This document shows, piece after piece, positions 1 through 12,999 of a stretch of DNA of 64,000 nt. Both the position numbers and the translations under genes were made by a program. The stretch's first letter is position 1, and each line of letters starts with the position of its first letter. The stretch comes from Plecoglossus altivelis (taxonomy: Eukaryota > Chordata > Actinopteri > Osmeriformes > Plecoglossidae). The stretch is taken from contig BROE01000003.1 of NCBI GenBank assembly GCA_036571765.1, positions 6,858,336 through 6,922,335 on the forward strand. The letters are read 5' to 3'. Under the pieces are notes generated by a model. That model saw only the letters and a program-made list of their open reading frames with translations. It did no database searches and was not told the origin of the DNA.

Positions 1-2950
1 AATAACGCAACACTATGCATACAGTCTATGGGACTGTGAGCCTACGAATTCAATGCATCACATTATGTATTCCATTATATGACTCTGACTCACCGCATAT
101 ACGTTGTTATTTTTGCTTTGTGTTTTAGTATGACTTAATTTGTAGGCTTTTGTATTGGATTAAAGAAACTGTGAACTTGAATACCTGGCCCCTTGTTGTT
201 CTTGCTTGGCAAAGTAAGCCCAGCTAAAGGAGATATATCTGTGACTATTATAAGGATGATTAGTGTTACTTTACTAGTACTTCCTGGAAGTTATTATTAA
301 TTCCATCATTGTGGTGCTAACTGGCATAACGTTGCATAACAATATTCTAGTTATCAGACATGATTTAATCATCTTGGTCTTTGCTCCAGAAGAATATCTC
401 AACAATCTATAATGATGCCTTAACATGCCACAATATCACAATTGGGCTGCAATTACATGTGTCAAGCCATGCGCATAATAACACTAATTACAAAATTGTT
501 AAATCTGCAATAAAATAACCAAAATACGCTCAATAAACAACCGTCATGTATGTCTGCAACCATTGTAAACTGGTTACAATAGGGCAGCAAATGGTAGATG
601 ATCAAGCCCTTTCTCTGTGTGCTCTGTTTGTACCCTGTTTGTGCCCTGTTTGTACCCGCAAGCACATTTCAAGAAAACGTAAGCAAATAAACTGTGTGCT
701 AGTTTACCCATTTCGGATTGTTTAAAATGAGCACATCAGAAAAAATATTGCATGAAAAAGCTAGTGGTATGAGCCAGGTTCGGGAATATGAGAACAATTA
801 TAAGCGGAGATCGTTTCAGGTGTGTTGACTACAGTTAATTGAATAAAAATGACCGGACAAGCCGACTGCCTAACCGAAATGCAATACCATCTAAAACCAC
901 CCGTGTCGTTGCCTCCAACCGAGTTGCGAGGCAACGAGGGGCGAGGCAACAAGGGGCGAGGCAACGAGTGCCTCACTGCGCCACTGAGTACTTTCCATAG
1001 AAGTAAATGGGGACACCATATTTGAAGAGCAGGTTGGCTGTGTCCACTGTATATAAGTCTATGAGTACAGTACAACTGTTCCTCAACGACAATGCTGCTG
1101 TGTTTGAAACTAATGCAAGCGAGTTCTACTATCTACTGTACAGTATAGTACCAGGAATATAAACATACCAGTGATAATAGAAGGCAATCAATTGATGCAG
1201 CTCTTTTTTATAATTTTATAAATTTTATAATCTTTGGCTCTCTGTTGGAAAGTCCATCTTCACAGTCTTATACCAACCAATATCTTATACCAACCAATGG
1301 GAGTAAGGTGACACCGTGACATACTTTGATTGACAGCTTACCTCATTAGCTTAAGAACAAGGAAATACAGGAATGTACACATTTAAAAATACAGAAATAA
1401 ATGACGAAATAAATAGATACAGAAATAAATGGCCAATTACCTAAATATACGTGATTAATCCTTTAAGGTTTTTATTTTTATTTTTACGAATATGTGAATT
1501 TATATATACATTTATTTATTTATTCATTGATTTTTTACTTGTGGCAGGTTTGGTCCTCCATAGTTTTATGGTACCTTTTACTAATAGGCTTTATAACGTC
1601 AGTCAATTTAAACTAAAATCGAACATTGGGGAAATCTAATACAGAGGCCTTTTTTAACAAAAAAGCGTTGAAAAGATCAGAAATGTCGCCATACCATGCA
1701 ACACTACTGTGACCCAAATATAATTCCAGGAATCTGTGTATGTGTTCCACCAGTTTCATCACAGGCTTCATCATCGCCAGTATGCTTTGCAGTTCAAGTC
1801 ATCTGTATTTGTCACATCTTAATCACCAACTGCATCAAGGGTATTTTGCACAAGAAATAATTAAAATGAGGACTGAACTATGACTATAAACCAGCTTGTT
1901 TGTACCTTCAGATACACACAGACAATATTTTAGTCATGGCTGCTGGGAAGGGATTCATGTCTCATTTGTATTACTGAAGGGTCTACATGTGTGTGTGAGG
2001 AGGTGGTCACAAAGTCACAACAGTGTCAGTCATTCTCTGTGATCTCTGACCCCTTGGCTGGGCCTGTGGTCCCATGGGTTCTGCTGAACTTTGCCAGAAC
2101 ACTCTGTGTGTTCCTGTATCCACATCCAGCTGTTTGAGGGTCCTCTTCAATGAGCTCTTCTCCCCTGGGGAGACAGACAGAGACATTTTGGTTATACAGT
2201 GGGAATGCGAGGTAATGTGAGATGAATTGAAAACAGGAGGAAGGGTGGCTTCAACCAAGAGACCTAAATTTGTTCATGTTTTTGAGTTCTGTGTCATTCT
2301 TTTGATTGTATCACGAACACATGTCTCATCACTTCACAAACAGATGATCATAGAGCACAATGATCCCACGCCATTAGTACAGACACCAGATGTTTTTGAT
2401 TCTCACAAACAAGGAAACTAATAACTGATTTATATATAGCATCCTGGGCTCCCAGGAACTAAATTAAAGACTTCTGGAAAACAAACAGAAGAGTCAGAGT
2501 TCAACCCTTCATTATGCTCTCATCTGCTGACTCACCACTCCACTCCACAAGCTGTTTACATTTTAATGTGGCTGAAGAGTTCCTTGGTCTGAATGTTGTT
2601 AAAAAAATAAAAGCTGTAATTCTCAGCGATTTCTATAAATAGACTATATTTTGTTTTTGTTGTTGACATTTAAATGTATCAACAACAACAAAAATAAAGT
2701 GTAATCTGGCTATAGCAATATAGAGTTCATCTCTGTTCTGGGCTGTCCAGTGAGGACGCTGGAGGCAGGGCTATTATCTGGAGGCCAGGCTCTAGTGAGG
2801 TGTTAATGGGAGGCACCAGGAAGGTGCTTTGAATGTCACAGGAAGTGGTTAGACCAGGCAGTTGGAGCCCTCTGGGGCAGCCACGCTGCATGTGGAGGGA
2901 TGGGAGATGTAGAGAACCACAGTAGAGCAGGATGGGAAACTATGATCACT
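1..2950. other. Upstream non-coding sequence, AT-rich, with short repeats
   Basis: No exon-like open frame is recognisable on either strand. Visible items are a short GC-rich tandem repeat near 0.93 kb, a run of AAATAAA/TTTATTT-rich arms around 1.38-1.53 kb that could pair (MITE-like), and a CTATGG/CCATAG-rich stretch around 0.98-1.06 kb. All short open frames here lack family resemblance and look like chance. Confidence 0.5.
923..968. repeat. 15-bp tandem repeat, about three copies
   Basis: The unit GGGCGAGGCAACRAG is repeated three times with few changes. The first copy also pairs with CGTTGCCTC just upstream (about 907-915), so the DNA could form a small hairpin. It is GC-rich in an otherwise AT-rich region. 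Confidence 0.7.
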
Positions 2951-2959
2951 TCCCACGGT

Positions 2960-3190
2960 GTCATCCCTTTATCCCTCCCCAGTTCTTTCATACCCATTCC
3001 TAGAATCCATGTCACTCTATGACTCCATCTCTCCCCTGTCCCTCCATCCGTCTATCCCCATCTCTCCCCAGTACCTCTATCCCCCTGTCCCTCCATCCCC
3101 CTTCCCTGTCTCTCCATCTGTCCCCAGCCCCTCCATCCCTCTATCCCTCCATTTGTCCTCTGTCCATATCCCCCTCTATTTTTCCATTGT
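2960..3190. repeat. Pyrimidine-rich minisatellite (CCCTCCATC-like units)
   Basis: About 230 bp of degenerate units built on CCCTCCATCCC / CATCTCTCCCC on the + strand. The open frames across it are serine/proline-rich only because of the repeat and are not called as genes. Confidence 0.75.
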
Positions 3191-4049
3191 TAATGTCCCC
3201 TCCTTCCTTACAGATCTGCTTTTCTTCATTAACCTCAGGATTGTCTGTGTGATGCTTTTGTGTGAGATATGCTTAGCTTCAAACATGGAGTCCCTGTTGC
3301 TCAGTAATTTATTGAATAATATTTCTATCAAAAGACTCTTACAAGATGTATAATTGATTGTTCAATCACCATAGATAACCTAATTACCACAGCCTATATA
3401 GAAACGAGTGAATTACCTTATGATTACATTACAATTTGTATGTGAAGTTGATTACCTCTTTGTCTATCTTAAGTTACTGTGAGGGACTGCCTTTGACTTG
3501 AGAAACAAAACCATGGCCCGAATTCCAAACTACTCGCTAATTTTTTCCGTATGACTGCAGCTGGTCACCTGTCTGGTCAATGCTATAAAGTTGCTTACGT
3601 CATGAACAAATTATATTATTTGGTTGACATTCAATGCGTAATGCGTGTGCTAAATGCTGTAAGTACTTAACTTGAAATGTCTCCATCCTGTTTGCACATG
3701 AGATAAGAGGGGGTTCTGCTTGTTTCTAGAGGGACTCTACTCAGATCAGTCTCTTGTAACCAGAGTACATTCACACCCATACACAGACAATTGCATACTA
3801 TAAATATTGCTTGATAGTTCAACTGTTAGAAACTAGTTTTCAATGATAGATCCATAATAACGTTATATAGGTAATATATACAGCATTAAATAAAGAAAAA
3901 GAAAAGAAAAAGACACAAATCGCTTTACTTTTAACTGTACAAATCATATATCCTATCTTGTGTTTATCCTGAGTTCACCTGAGAAGGTCTGTAATTACTG
4001 ATGCCTGTGCTTCAGGAAATTAGATGAAAATCTACAAAATAGCCACACG

Positions 4050-4330
4050 TTTCGGTGGGCGTTATCGTCGTTATGCCGAAATTAATTTTTTTAAATATTA
4101 ATCATTGGAAAAAGGGGACGACACATTGTCGGTGAAGTACTAGACACAGAGCATAGACGTTTACCCTCCGCTCCCCAGACACTCACCACCCGCACGACTC
4201 AAGGAGCTAGTAGTTGCGCCTGGTTGACGACACTGGTTAACAAGGTCGCGCGCTCACGGTCCCCGACAGCAAGAGGTTGGAGTCGATGGTTATTATGGAT
4301 TTAAATAACCTGTGTAGCGTCACCAATTTT
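4050..4330. promoter_or_regulatory. CpG-bearing patch, possible upstream promoter
   Basis: This stretch is clearly richer in CpG and G+C than the several kilobases on either side, including CGCGCGCTCACGG and several CCGCAC/GACG steps. In vertebrates such patches often mark promoters. No TATA box, initiator or donor site ties it to ano1, so this is a weak inference. Confidence 0.2.
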
Positions 4331-6233
4331 TAAACATCTCTACATCTTCGCACCAATTCCAGGTACAAGTTTTAACATCCCCTTCTCCTCCTTTAGCCTA
4401 CTGTTGCCTATAATATTTAATATTTATCTAAAACTAAGACAAGCGGAGACAACTGGTGTGTTAACTAACCCTTGGTAGGCTTAAATATTTTAAACATAAT
4501 TCTTCTATCGCCTTCTGCACTCTTGTTTTATGTTGCGCTTCAGATGTAGGTTAAATGAGAGGAATAGCTTGATAAAAAGAGTATAGTAATAAGCGGTTAG
4601 TCAAGGGTCTTATTGACAATTGACTCGTTGTTGCTTTCCTACTGAGACCCATTGCATGGAGAGGGACGGAGACGCAGGTGTACACTAAAAAATGTGCATA
4701 GCCTTCATTAGCCTAGTATGCACAGAATGAACCATGAAAAACAGTTGACTGTGGAACTACGGTGCGCGCTTCCTCCTTAACTGAGTTGTATATTTTGCAT
4801 AGCTGGCGCGAAGTAACCGACCTAAAGACCTAATACCTATCTAACGTTTCTGGGCGATTTAGCGTTGGTTAGCGTAAGACGTATCCGAAACAAGGATGTC
4901 GGCTTGCGGGCAGTAGCCAGAGTTTCTGCTGAGTTTTCCGAAACCTCGGGAACTTTCACCTGCTTGTATCACTCTGGTTAATAGGTAGGCTTTGGGCTAC
5001 ACGTATGCGCCTTGAGCATATTAAAATGTCACTAACTATACTTATGGGCTATGTAATCAACACTAATGGGCTAAGATAGCTTAATAGTTTCGTTTTTTTG
5101 TGTTAGCCTACACATCTATGAGGTTGTTAATTTACTTTAACATACAAGGACTATGAAATATTGTTCCAATATCGTTACACCAGGTCTACTCAAACACAGC
5201 CTTTTCTTCATAGGTGTCTGATTCTCTTGTCAGAAACCTGCCTTGCAAAGAAGCATTGATCAAGTGTTATTTTGATGGGGCACAGTGGGCTAATGCGAGG
5301 AGGTTGTCCTATCTGGACCAGGGAAGCTTCAAGATGAGCGGTCTGAAGTTAAAAATAAATAGAGGGAACGGTGTATATCATATATATTTTTTTAACACAG
5401 TTATAATCAGATTATGTTTATTAACTATAAAAGTCCTAACATAAGGTTGTCCACCCCACTCTCCCCGCTCCTTTAAGAAACTGTCCTGTAAATTGTACTG
5501 CTTGTTTCAGGTAGACCTAGTACCCTTGGGACCAGTTACAGTGACAGTGTTTCAGGTAACAATACCAGTTAGACCTACGGTGTTTTAGGATAGCCATAAA
5601 GCATTACTCATCAACAAGTGTTCAGTTTTGTGGATAGGATGTATAGGAGAATAGTGTGTATTTTCTTTTGGGAAATTGTGGTTGTACTGTACATACACTG
5701 TACTGTACATTCACTGTGCATACAGTAATTTCACAGCACTTTGCTTGTCCTTCGTGGTAGGCTTTGTAATCCCTTATGGTTGACACAATATCAACTTGAT
5801 GTTAAATTTGAATTGCATGTCAAATTTCCAGAGATATGGTACTAATATTAGAACTGAGGAAGTTCAACTTTTTTCTTTCTCTGAAGTTTTTTTCTGTTCA
5901 ACCATCAATTCCCACGGAGACTCCTTCTAATCCATAGGGCTGCTTATTTAAACTACCAAACTCACAACTGGACGGAAGCCCAGTGGTTTAAAGCTAACAG
6001 GGAATTACAAGTCACACAGAAGTGAGCTCCAAGTCACAGCAAGAGGGACCTGATAGGGTCCAGCTGTTTGGGAGTTGGTTGGCTGACTGAAGATACACAA
6101 CCCCCTCTTCATAGTGGAGGAAGAGCACCATCCGGGTGAGGTTCACCAGAGTCCAAAGAGCATTTCACATACTGCAGTGAACCTGAAAAATAAACAGCGC
6201 CTCAGCTGGAGAGTCTCAGATGAGCCCCCCTCA

Positions 6234-6263
6234 GCACACACACACACACACACACGCACACAC

Positions 6264-6294
<31 letters not shown>
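6234..6294. repeat. (CA)n microsatellite
   Basis: About 60 bp of nearly pure CA dinucleotides with two CG interruptions. Confidence 0.95.
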
Positions 6295-6295
<1 letters not shown>

Positions 6296-7269
6296 CACCA
6301 CCAGTCTATAAGGAGCCAGTTCAAACCAGCTCCGTGATGAAGAGGAACCATTTTCAAATTGAGAAAGTAGTTTAGCAGGCTCTCCTCATCCTATATGACA
6401 ATGATAAACAAACAAACAAACAATCACACACTCTTTTAAGATGTTTGTTTTTAGATTACTGTGCATTACTTACATGGCCAACTGACAGATGAGGAAGGAG
6501 GGAAGCTGAATTGAACAAATCTTTTAGGTGATAATATGTCACAAAGATTTGCCCAGACTCCTCAGGTCAGTTGTGGATTTATGTTTGCAGTTAATTTTAT
6601 TCACTGCTTGTATCCAGAACAACATAAAATAAGGGGTGTCAAGTGCAGCAGATTATTTTATATTGCACATAAACATTTAAAAATCTGTAGTATGTTTTAA
6701 ATGTTTTTGTTTGTGTATGTTGTGTATGTGTATGTTTGGCCACTCTCCACGCAGATTTCTGACACACATGACGTCGTTCATAACCTACCATTCATTTGTT
6801 GCTGTCTCCCTGGCAAAAGCTGAATTACAGCCATAGCTTTGACAGATGGCCATGAATTAGATATATCCTTTGCTCAGTGGATCTTAGGGAGCTATAATTC
6901 TTCTCATTGACTTTGACAGTTGCCCCCTAAAACTGTGAAAGTACAACTGAATGACTCTTGATGAGAGCTGTCTTGAACTTGCAGACTTCTACATGCACTA
7001 TCCCTTACCCTAATTGTTGGGGAGTGTGTTTTGATTTAGAGGGTGGGGGCCCAGATGGATGTACAGGACAAGGACAACACTGTTATTCATAGACATTAGT
7101 TACTTTACTCACGTCTGCTATTTTGATCCCAGAATGCTTGAAACAGGAAATGGTCTTTGGAGGACTTCCTGGTGTTCCGTCAAGCAGTTATCTGGCCAAT
7201 AGGGTTAGAGAACAGAGTCACCTGATCCAAGTCGAAACTGTTTTTCTGTTACAGTACTGACTGAACACA

Positions 7270-7341
7270 CCTGTCTTGTTAAAAGGATAAACTAGTCTGG
7301 GAGAGAAAGTATTTTGTAACAATCACTCGGCAAGAAAAAAG
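7270..7341 (+). other. Possible non-coding leader exon of ano1
   Basis: A good donor (AAAAAG|GTAAGC, GT at 7342-7343) is followed 174 bp later by a good acceptor (TTTTTTAACCACAG, ending 7515) that lies 48 bp before the ano1 start codon. This suggests a short leader exon ending at 7341 and spliced to a coding exon starting at 7516. The 5' end is unknown; a TTAAAAGG box near 7278 is the only promoter-like element. Inferred from splice signals only. Confidence 0.25.
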
Positions 7342-7563
7342 GTAAGCTGCTCTGAGTACTATTTTTGTGAACTAACAACATGCAACCATTATTCCTAAAT
7401 TGTAGTTTAAGGAGATTTGCTCAAGAGAATGAGGCTCCTCACTTCAAAGTATGTGTGAACGGATGTAAACTGATGTTTTTTACCCTAGCTTGGCCCAGTT
7501 GTTTTTTAACCACAGGTAAAGCATTCCTGATCCATCCGTTTCCCATCTGTGAGTCCTGGGGCC

Positions 7564-7671
7564 ATGAAGAAGACTGTGGTTTACACCCACGTGCCTGGCA
7601 ATGAGAAAGAAGTTGATATTATCAACATCAAAGGCATCGACGATACAGGATGTATCCAGCAGGATCCTATA
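7564..7671 (+). CDS. ano1: ano1 coding exon 1 (residues 1-36)
   Basis: The exon encodes the start methionine and the N-terminal motif [14 protein letters not shown], which matches the VHIINICAIEDIGY stretch of mammalian ANO1. ATG at 7564 is chosen because it is the first in-frame ATG and gives the family length. The donor is ATA|GTAAGT and the exon ends in phase 0. Confidence 0.85.
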
Positions 7672-10600
7672 GTAAGTGGTCCAAATGGAGCCCGTGGAGG
7701 TACTGTGGCTGTATGGTGTCTAGAGTGGCAAGGTGACAGCATGTTGATGATGGAATTCTTGGAATGGGTCCGGTACAGTGGAACCACTGTTAACAGTAGT
7801 AGAAAATTCTGATTCATTACCAAAAATTCCTATGGAGAGTTCCCACCTTAAAAATTCCTGTAATATTCAAACTTTACGTGTGACTATGTGAGACGATGAG
7901 CAAAGAGCAGCAAAGATATTGTCATAGTTTTTTTCTCGTTTTGACAACGTCTTTTTAGGCCCAATTAATTAAACAATGGATACACACATACACAGAAATA
8001 CACACATTAATGCCCTCTGTATATAGTGTATACCAGTTGACACACAGACAAATGTTTACAGCATTAAACTTAAACATCAGCATTAAACGTCTGTTCTCTT
8101 AGCTCTCTGTCCTCTCTGTTATTAGTTGAACTTTAATTTCCATGACTGAATTTGTTGGCAATATGTTGCTGGATTCAGACAGTTCCCTTCAACTTTAGCA
8201 TTTTGTAATTCTGTATGAAAGACCTGGTCTGTAGGCAGTTGAGGCTAGAGCTCAAAAGTGGGAGCTACTGTAAATCTTCCTGCTGTGATAAAATTACAAG
8301 GCGGGGACAGGCCATGCTAACATGCTCATGTCCATATTACAAAGATGTATTCTTGTTCTGTGAACTGGGAAATGGGTTTGATCCCTGCTCATGTGAACTC
8401 CTATGCTCACACAGGATTGGGATAAGGCTGCAGCATCAGATGATGTAACATTTTAGAGGTGTTTCAATATGACCAAACATCTGAACACAGAAGTATCTCT
8501 CTTGATACATAGATTAGATTTCGATATGGAGTGCAATTTGTGAGACTCGAATTTACCTCATCCTGAGAGCTAAGGAGTGCTGTGAAGACCACATCCTCAT
8601 GTTCCCAGTGAGAAATGAACTTTGACCCTGCTTCCTGCTTGGAACAGGCTGACACATGTTGTCCTCAGGGACAGCACTGGCTGCTGCTGCACAAGAGCCT
8701 GCGTTTGTTTGGCTTGTTAGCTTTGTATTTTTTAACTCCTATTAAGCTAAAAATAAATGTGACCCTGGATGCTATTTTTCAGGGTTATGTAATGATAAAT
8801 GCTTTTTTTTCTTGTTAAGTTCACATTTGTTTTTCAGTATGCAACCCATTTGCTACTTTGTCATTCTGCTAAATGTAGTTGGGTTCATTCTTTATTTCAT
8901 TTTTTAATTCATTGTACTGATCTTTATGTCATCTTCCCTAGAGGGTTAAGGAGTCAGTTTAAAGTATTGTAGTTTATAGTCTGCATGCATGATCATTGGG
9001 TTAAGGATTTAGGTTAAATATGGGATCCAAATGGGACATATTTTTATGGTTTTAAGGTTACAGGTAGGTATGGTATTAATGTTAGTGTGGTTTAGGTTAG
9101 GGTTAAAGTTAGGTTTGAGGTTATGATTGAGGATCGGGTTAGGGTTGGGATAGGTACTCATGATGCCTGCAACTTCTTCCTTGGCCAAGATAACAACATG
9201 TTGCCCATTCAATCACTATTAGTCAAGAATGTGTGTAACAATTACAATACATTTAAATATGGGGGAATCTATTGTTTCAAAGAAAGATTCAGTAAAAACA
9301 ACATTGTCCACATCTTATTCCCACATCTTCAAAAAGATGTATTTGAATGTTTCACCCAGATAAATCCAAGACATCTCAGGGATGTCATCATTGTCTTGAT
9401 CAGTCCAGCTTTTCCCCAAACAATTACTCATAGATGCTTTCATAGTATTAGAGCGACCTATGTGGTTCTGGTATTGTGTCAGTGACATATTTTAACTGGT
9501 GCTTTTCCTGGTGGGATGGGATGTTCCCTGTCTGAGAGCCTCATCCTAAATGTTTGTGTAGCTTGTATATAGTTTACAAGCAAGGCTGTGACCCCTGCGT
9601 CATTAGTGCCCCCTTTCAGTGACAAACAGAAGGCATGTTATTGCTAATATGTAAGTAGAGATGAGAGAGGGCACCTTGAAGTAGTTTGGATCAAGGCTTT
9701 ATAGTTCTGTCTAATTTTAGCTTGTGGCTTCTCAGACGGCGTCTCAAGTAACAACACGATCCAGCAGGCAAGATTTTGGGCTTAGTCAACTCTCATGGAC
9801 ACGAAAGGGAGGGAAAGAGAGAGCAAGGGAGAGAGAGGTAGAAAAAGAGAGGGAGGTAGAGTGAGATAGGGAGGAAATGAGAGAGGGAGGACAGAGACAG
9901 AGTGAGGGAATGAGAGAGGCAGCCAGAACGATTGAGTTGTGTTTAATAGCATTAGTCTTGTACGGTGTTCACGAGTGATGGGAAGATGGCAGGAGAAGCA
10001 GAGCGAATCCCAGGGAGTCCTCTGTCTCAGAGCTCAGCCAGCAAGTCCCGGCACTTCCTCAAGGATGTAGTTTTTCATGGCAAATTTGAAGTGAGTGAAA
10101 TGTCCGAAACGATTTGGGTGTGTGCATGTTTATGCATCTGTGTGGACAGTTGTACATGTGTGTTTATATATACAGTATGTGGAGTGCAAATACACGTTAG
10201 TGTCTATGTGAATATGTACGCATTTATGTGTGCGCATGTTTCTTATGTTTTAGAACATCAATACACACTACATTGATGTGCTTAATATGTCATGCTTTGT
10301 TTGTGCAAGTTCTTATCAGTTTGCCAGTGGTTGGCCATAATATTTTTATAAGATTTGTGACCAAATAGTACACCTCTTCCTTATATACAGAGATGAAGTC
10401 TACATGATACGGAGGCATACACTGCTTCCCCAAAAAGTATTTCTAAATAGCCCACAATAAAATGAGCAGTGATACATGGGTGTGGGTATCATAAGGGGGA
10501 GGGGGGCTTGGTAAGTTGCCCACTACTTTATAGACTACCCCGCTGCTCCTATGTGCTATTTCCTCAGTTAACCTCAGCACTGACATATACGCATACACAC

Positions 10601-12963
10601 ATTCACTCCACTGAGATGCAAACACCATGATGCACACTAAGACACAAATATGACGTGGACACACACACACACTCTACTGACACATACAGACTGCACTGAC
10701 AGATACAGACTCCACTGACACATACAGAGTCCACTGACACATACACCCTCTACTGATATATGTATACTCCACTGATACATACACTTCATTGAGGAACACG
10801 CAGAAGGAGACACAGGCAGCCCTGACACACTGCTTATGCTCAGTGATGAAGGGCAGAGGGGAAGTGAGATAGAGAATGCAGTCTGAACGCCATCGTCTTA
10901 TCACGTTGTTGAGTAAGTCAGCTCATAATAACATACAACGTGCTACATGCGGCCCTTGAACTTCTGAGAGAGGTTGCATACCTCAACCACAAACGTTCTT
11001 TTGAGTCATTATATCCAGGATGGAGGTTGTATTCCATGAGGAATTAGAAAATGGAGAACTAGTGAACAGCATAACTGAAACAGAAACATTGCATGTGTAG
11101 AGTCAGAGGCTCACGATTATCAATAGACTGCACAGTCCCATTGTGTTGCCCAATGAGACAATGATTGGGATAGCATGTCTGAGATTTCCCTAGCTCATCA
11201 CATAAGGACATAATATGGAATTGTCAAATGAGGTCGCGGTGATTGGATTGAGTGTATGTGGGTCGGACCATTTAGCTGCATATGGGACTAAAATAGATAA
11301 TCAGCTGGGTCACTGCTAGGAAAACAGTCTGCAGGGATATTGGACAATATTATTGTAAGTGATAATACAGTACTGCCATTCAGAGTTTGTTGATGTGGTA
11401 GACGGTATATAGACAGACGGTGGTGGTTTGACCTCAACAGTCCAGACTTGTAAGGATCACCATCAGTCAGCTATGCTGTTGAAAACACAGCTCCAAATGT
11501 CAAAATGTTAAACATACACAGCCAAATACTCACTACTCATTCACTGTACAATCACATACAGACACCATAACACACAAACAAATTGAGCACTTCAGGTAAT
11601 TCTGTGTTAATGAATTGTCTTGTTTTGGGACAATTCCCCCCCCCCCCCTCACAAGGCATCAAAACGCCCCATAAGCATAAACATGTAGGGGACAAACACG
11701 GTTCCACCTTGACCTCCTCTAGCAACCTCACTGGTCCCTCTCATCCCACGGTGTAAACTGAGCCCCTCACGCACCCACACACCCACAGACACACATAAAC
11801 ACATAAATACACACACATCCAGGCAGAACCCCCAGCCTCTCTCATGCCCGTCCCTCCCCTCTGTCCCCAGCTCCTGAACTCACTCACACCAGAGGAGAAT
11901 ACCCGATGCCAGCATGGACTGTACTTCCAGGACGGGGAGAGAAGGGTGGACTACATTCTCTCCTACCAGGTCAAAAAGCCCCACAGCTCGCATCGCCAAG
12001 CCTCCCGTCTCACAGACAACGCCCTCACTCGCAGCCTGCGACGTGGCAGGGGACAGGTACCCTCATCCTCTTTGTCTGGAGCCCATGGAGGAGTTGACCT
12101 TGAGGGTGGAGCCAAAAACCAGGACCAGAACCAGGACTGCCATGAGGATGAAAAGAGGGTCAGAAGAGAAGAGTTTGAAGGCAACCTCAGAGAAATGGGT
12201 CTGGAGCTGGAGAAGGAGGAGGATGTAAGTTGAGTTTTCTGACCACCTGTTGTTTCCCTCTGCCCCCTTTCTCTTCATATTATTGTTCACTTTCATTTTT
12301 CCACCCTAAAGTTTCTCCCTATCTTTCTTTGCATCTCTTTATATATCTTTTTTTTCAAATGGTCTTCATCTTTCTTGACTCTTTCTGTTCTCTCTCTCTC
12401 TCCATACTTTTTTGGGACACACTCAACACCCAGTTGTTAGAGTCAGTTTGTCCATGGGTGTGGGTGGAGTGAGCTGTTGGCCACTGCTAGCATTAGCATT
12501 AGCTTTCCACAGAAAGAGAGTGAAAGTGTGAGATGGTGAGAGCGAGGGGGAGAGTGTCCATTTCACTACCACACCACTGCACCTCTGCCTCATTGTTCCC
12601 AGTTGGTGTGGTCTGATTAGCTGAGCTCAGCTAGTTTCCCTGGAGCTCCAAACTCAACACCTACACAAAAGATACATTGTGGTTTGGCACTGCACTAGCT
12701 GAAACCAGCCTATGGTGGTATAGAGGGGGTGGGGTAACCTTTTAACCTGGCCATAGACACAAGTGTGTGTGCTGGCTTTAGTCATCACAGGAATCTATCG
12801 TTGATTATTTTGTTTATTTTATAGTCCCACACAATTGTTTTAGTGAAGAACATTAGCATTTAAACTTGTTCCCTGTATCTACTCAGTAACGAAAAAGAAA
12901 TATGTATATATATATGTGATATAATAAATATTATATATATTATGTAGGATATATATATAATCA

Positions 12964-12999
<36 letters not shown>

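Larger units (their letters stand above)
3200..7260. other. Upstream non-coding sequence before ano1
   Basis: No recognisable exons. A mildly CpG-bearing patch lies at about 4050-4330 (CGCGCGCTCACGG, CCCGCACGACTC) and weaker CpGs at 4750-4970. These could mark an upstream promoter, but nothing else supports that. Otherwise the sequence is AT-rich with a CA microsatellite near 6.25 kb. Confidence 0.4.
7672..11870 (+). other. ano1 intron 1, with degenerate repeats
   Basis: This 4.2-kb intron has no recognised host gene besides the candidate alternative exon at 9986-10090. It contains telomere-like degenerate repeats (9.0-9.15 kb), a GA-rich tract (9.8-9.92 kb), a 20-bp minisatellite (10.68-10.79 kb) and a C homopolymer (11.64 kb). 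A diverged B-box-like GGTTTGATCCC near 8.37 kb hints at a decayed SINE but is not enough for a call. Confidence 0.6.

Noticed and set aside
761..1075. 104-codon minus-strand frame
   Set aside because: It runs through the 15-bp GC-rich tandem repeat and has no domain, conserved splice borders or family resemblance.
2958..3353. 131-codon Ser/Pro-rich frame
   Set aside because: Translation of a CCCTCCATC-type minisatellite.
7549..7563. Upstream GTG start for ano1
   Set aside because: The in-frame GTG is not a normal eukaryotic start; ATG at 7564 gives the family N terminus.
9123..9485. 120-codon + frame in intron 1
   Set aside because: Starts in telomere-like repeat and shows no recognisable family.
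11963..12296. Minus-strand frames opposite exon 2
   Set aside because: Shadows of the real exon, which aligns with ANO1 in the + frame.
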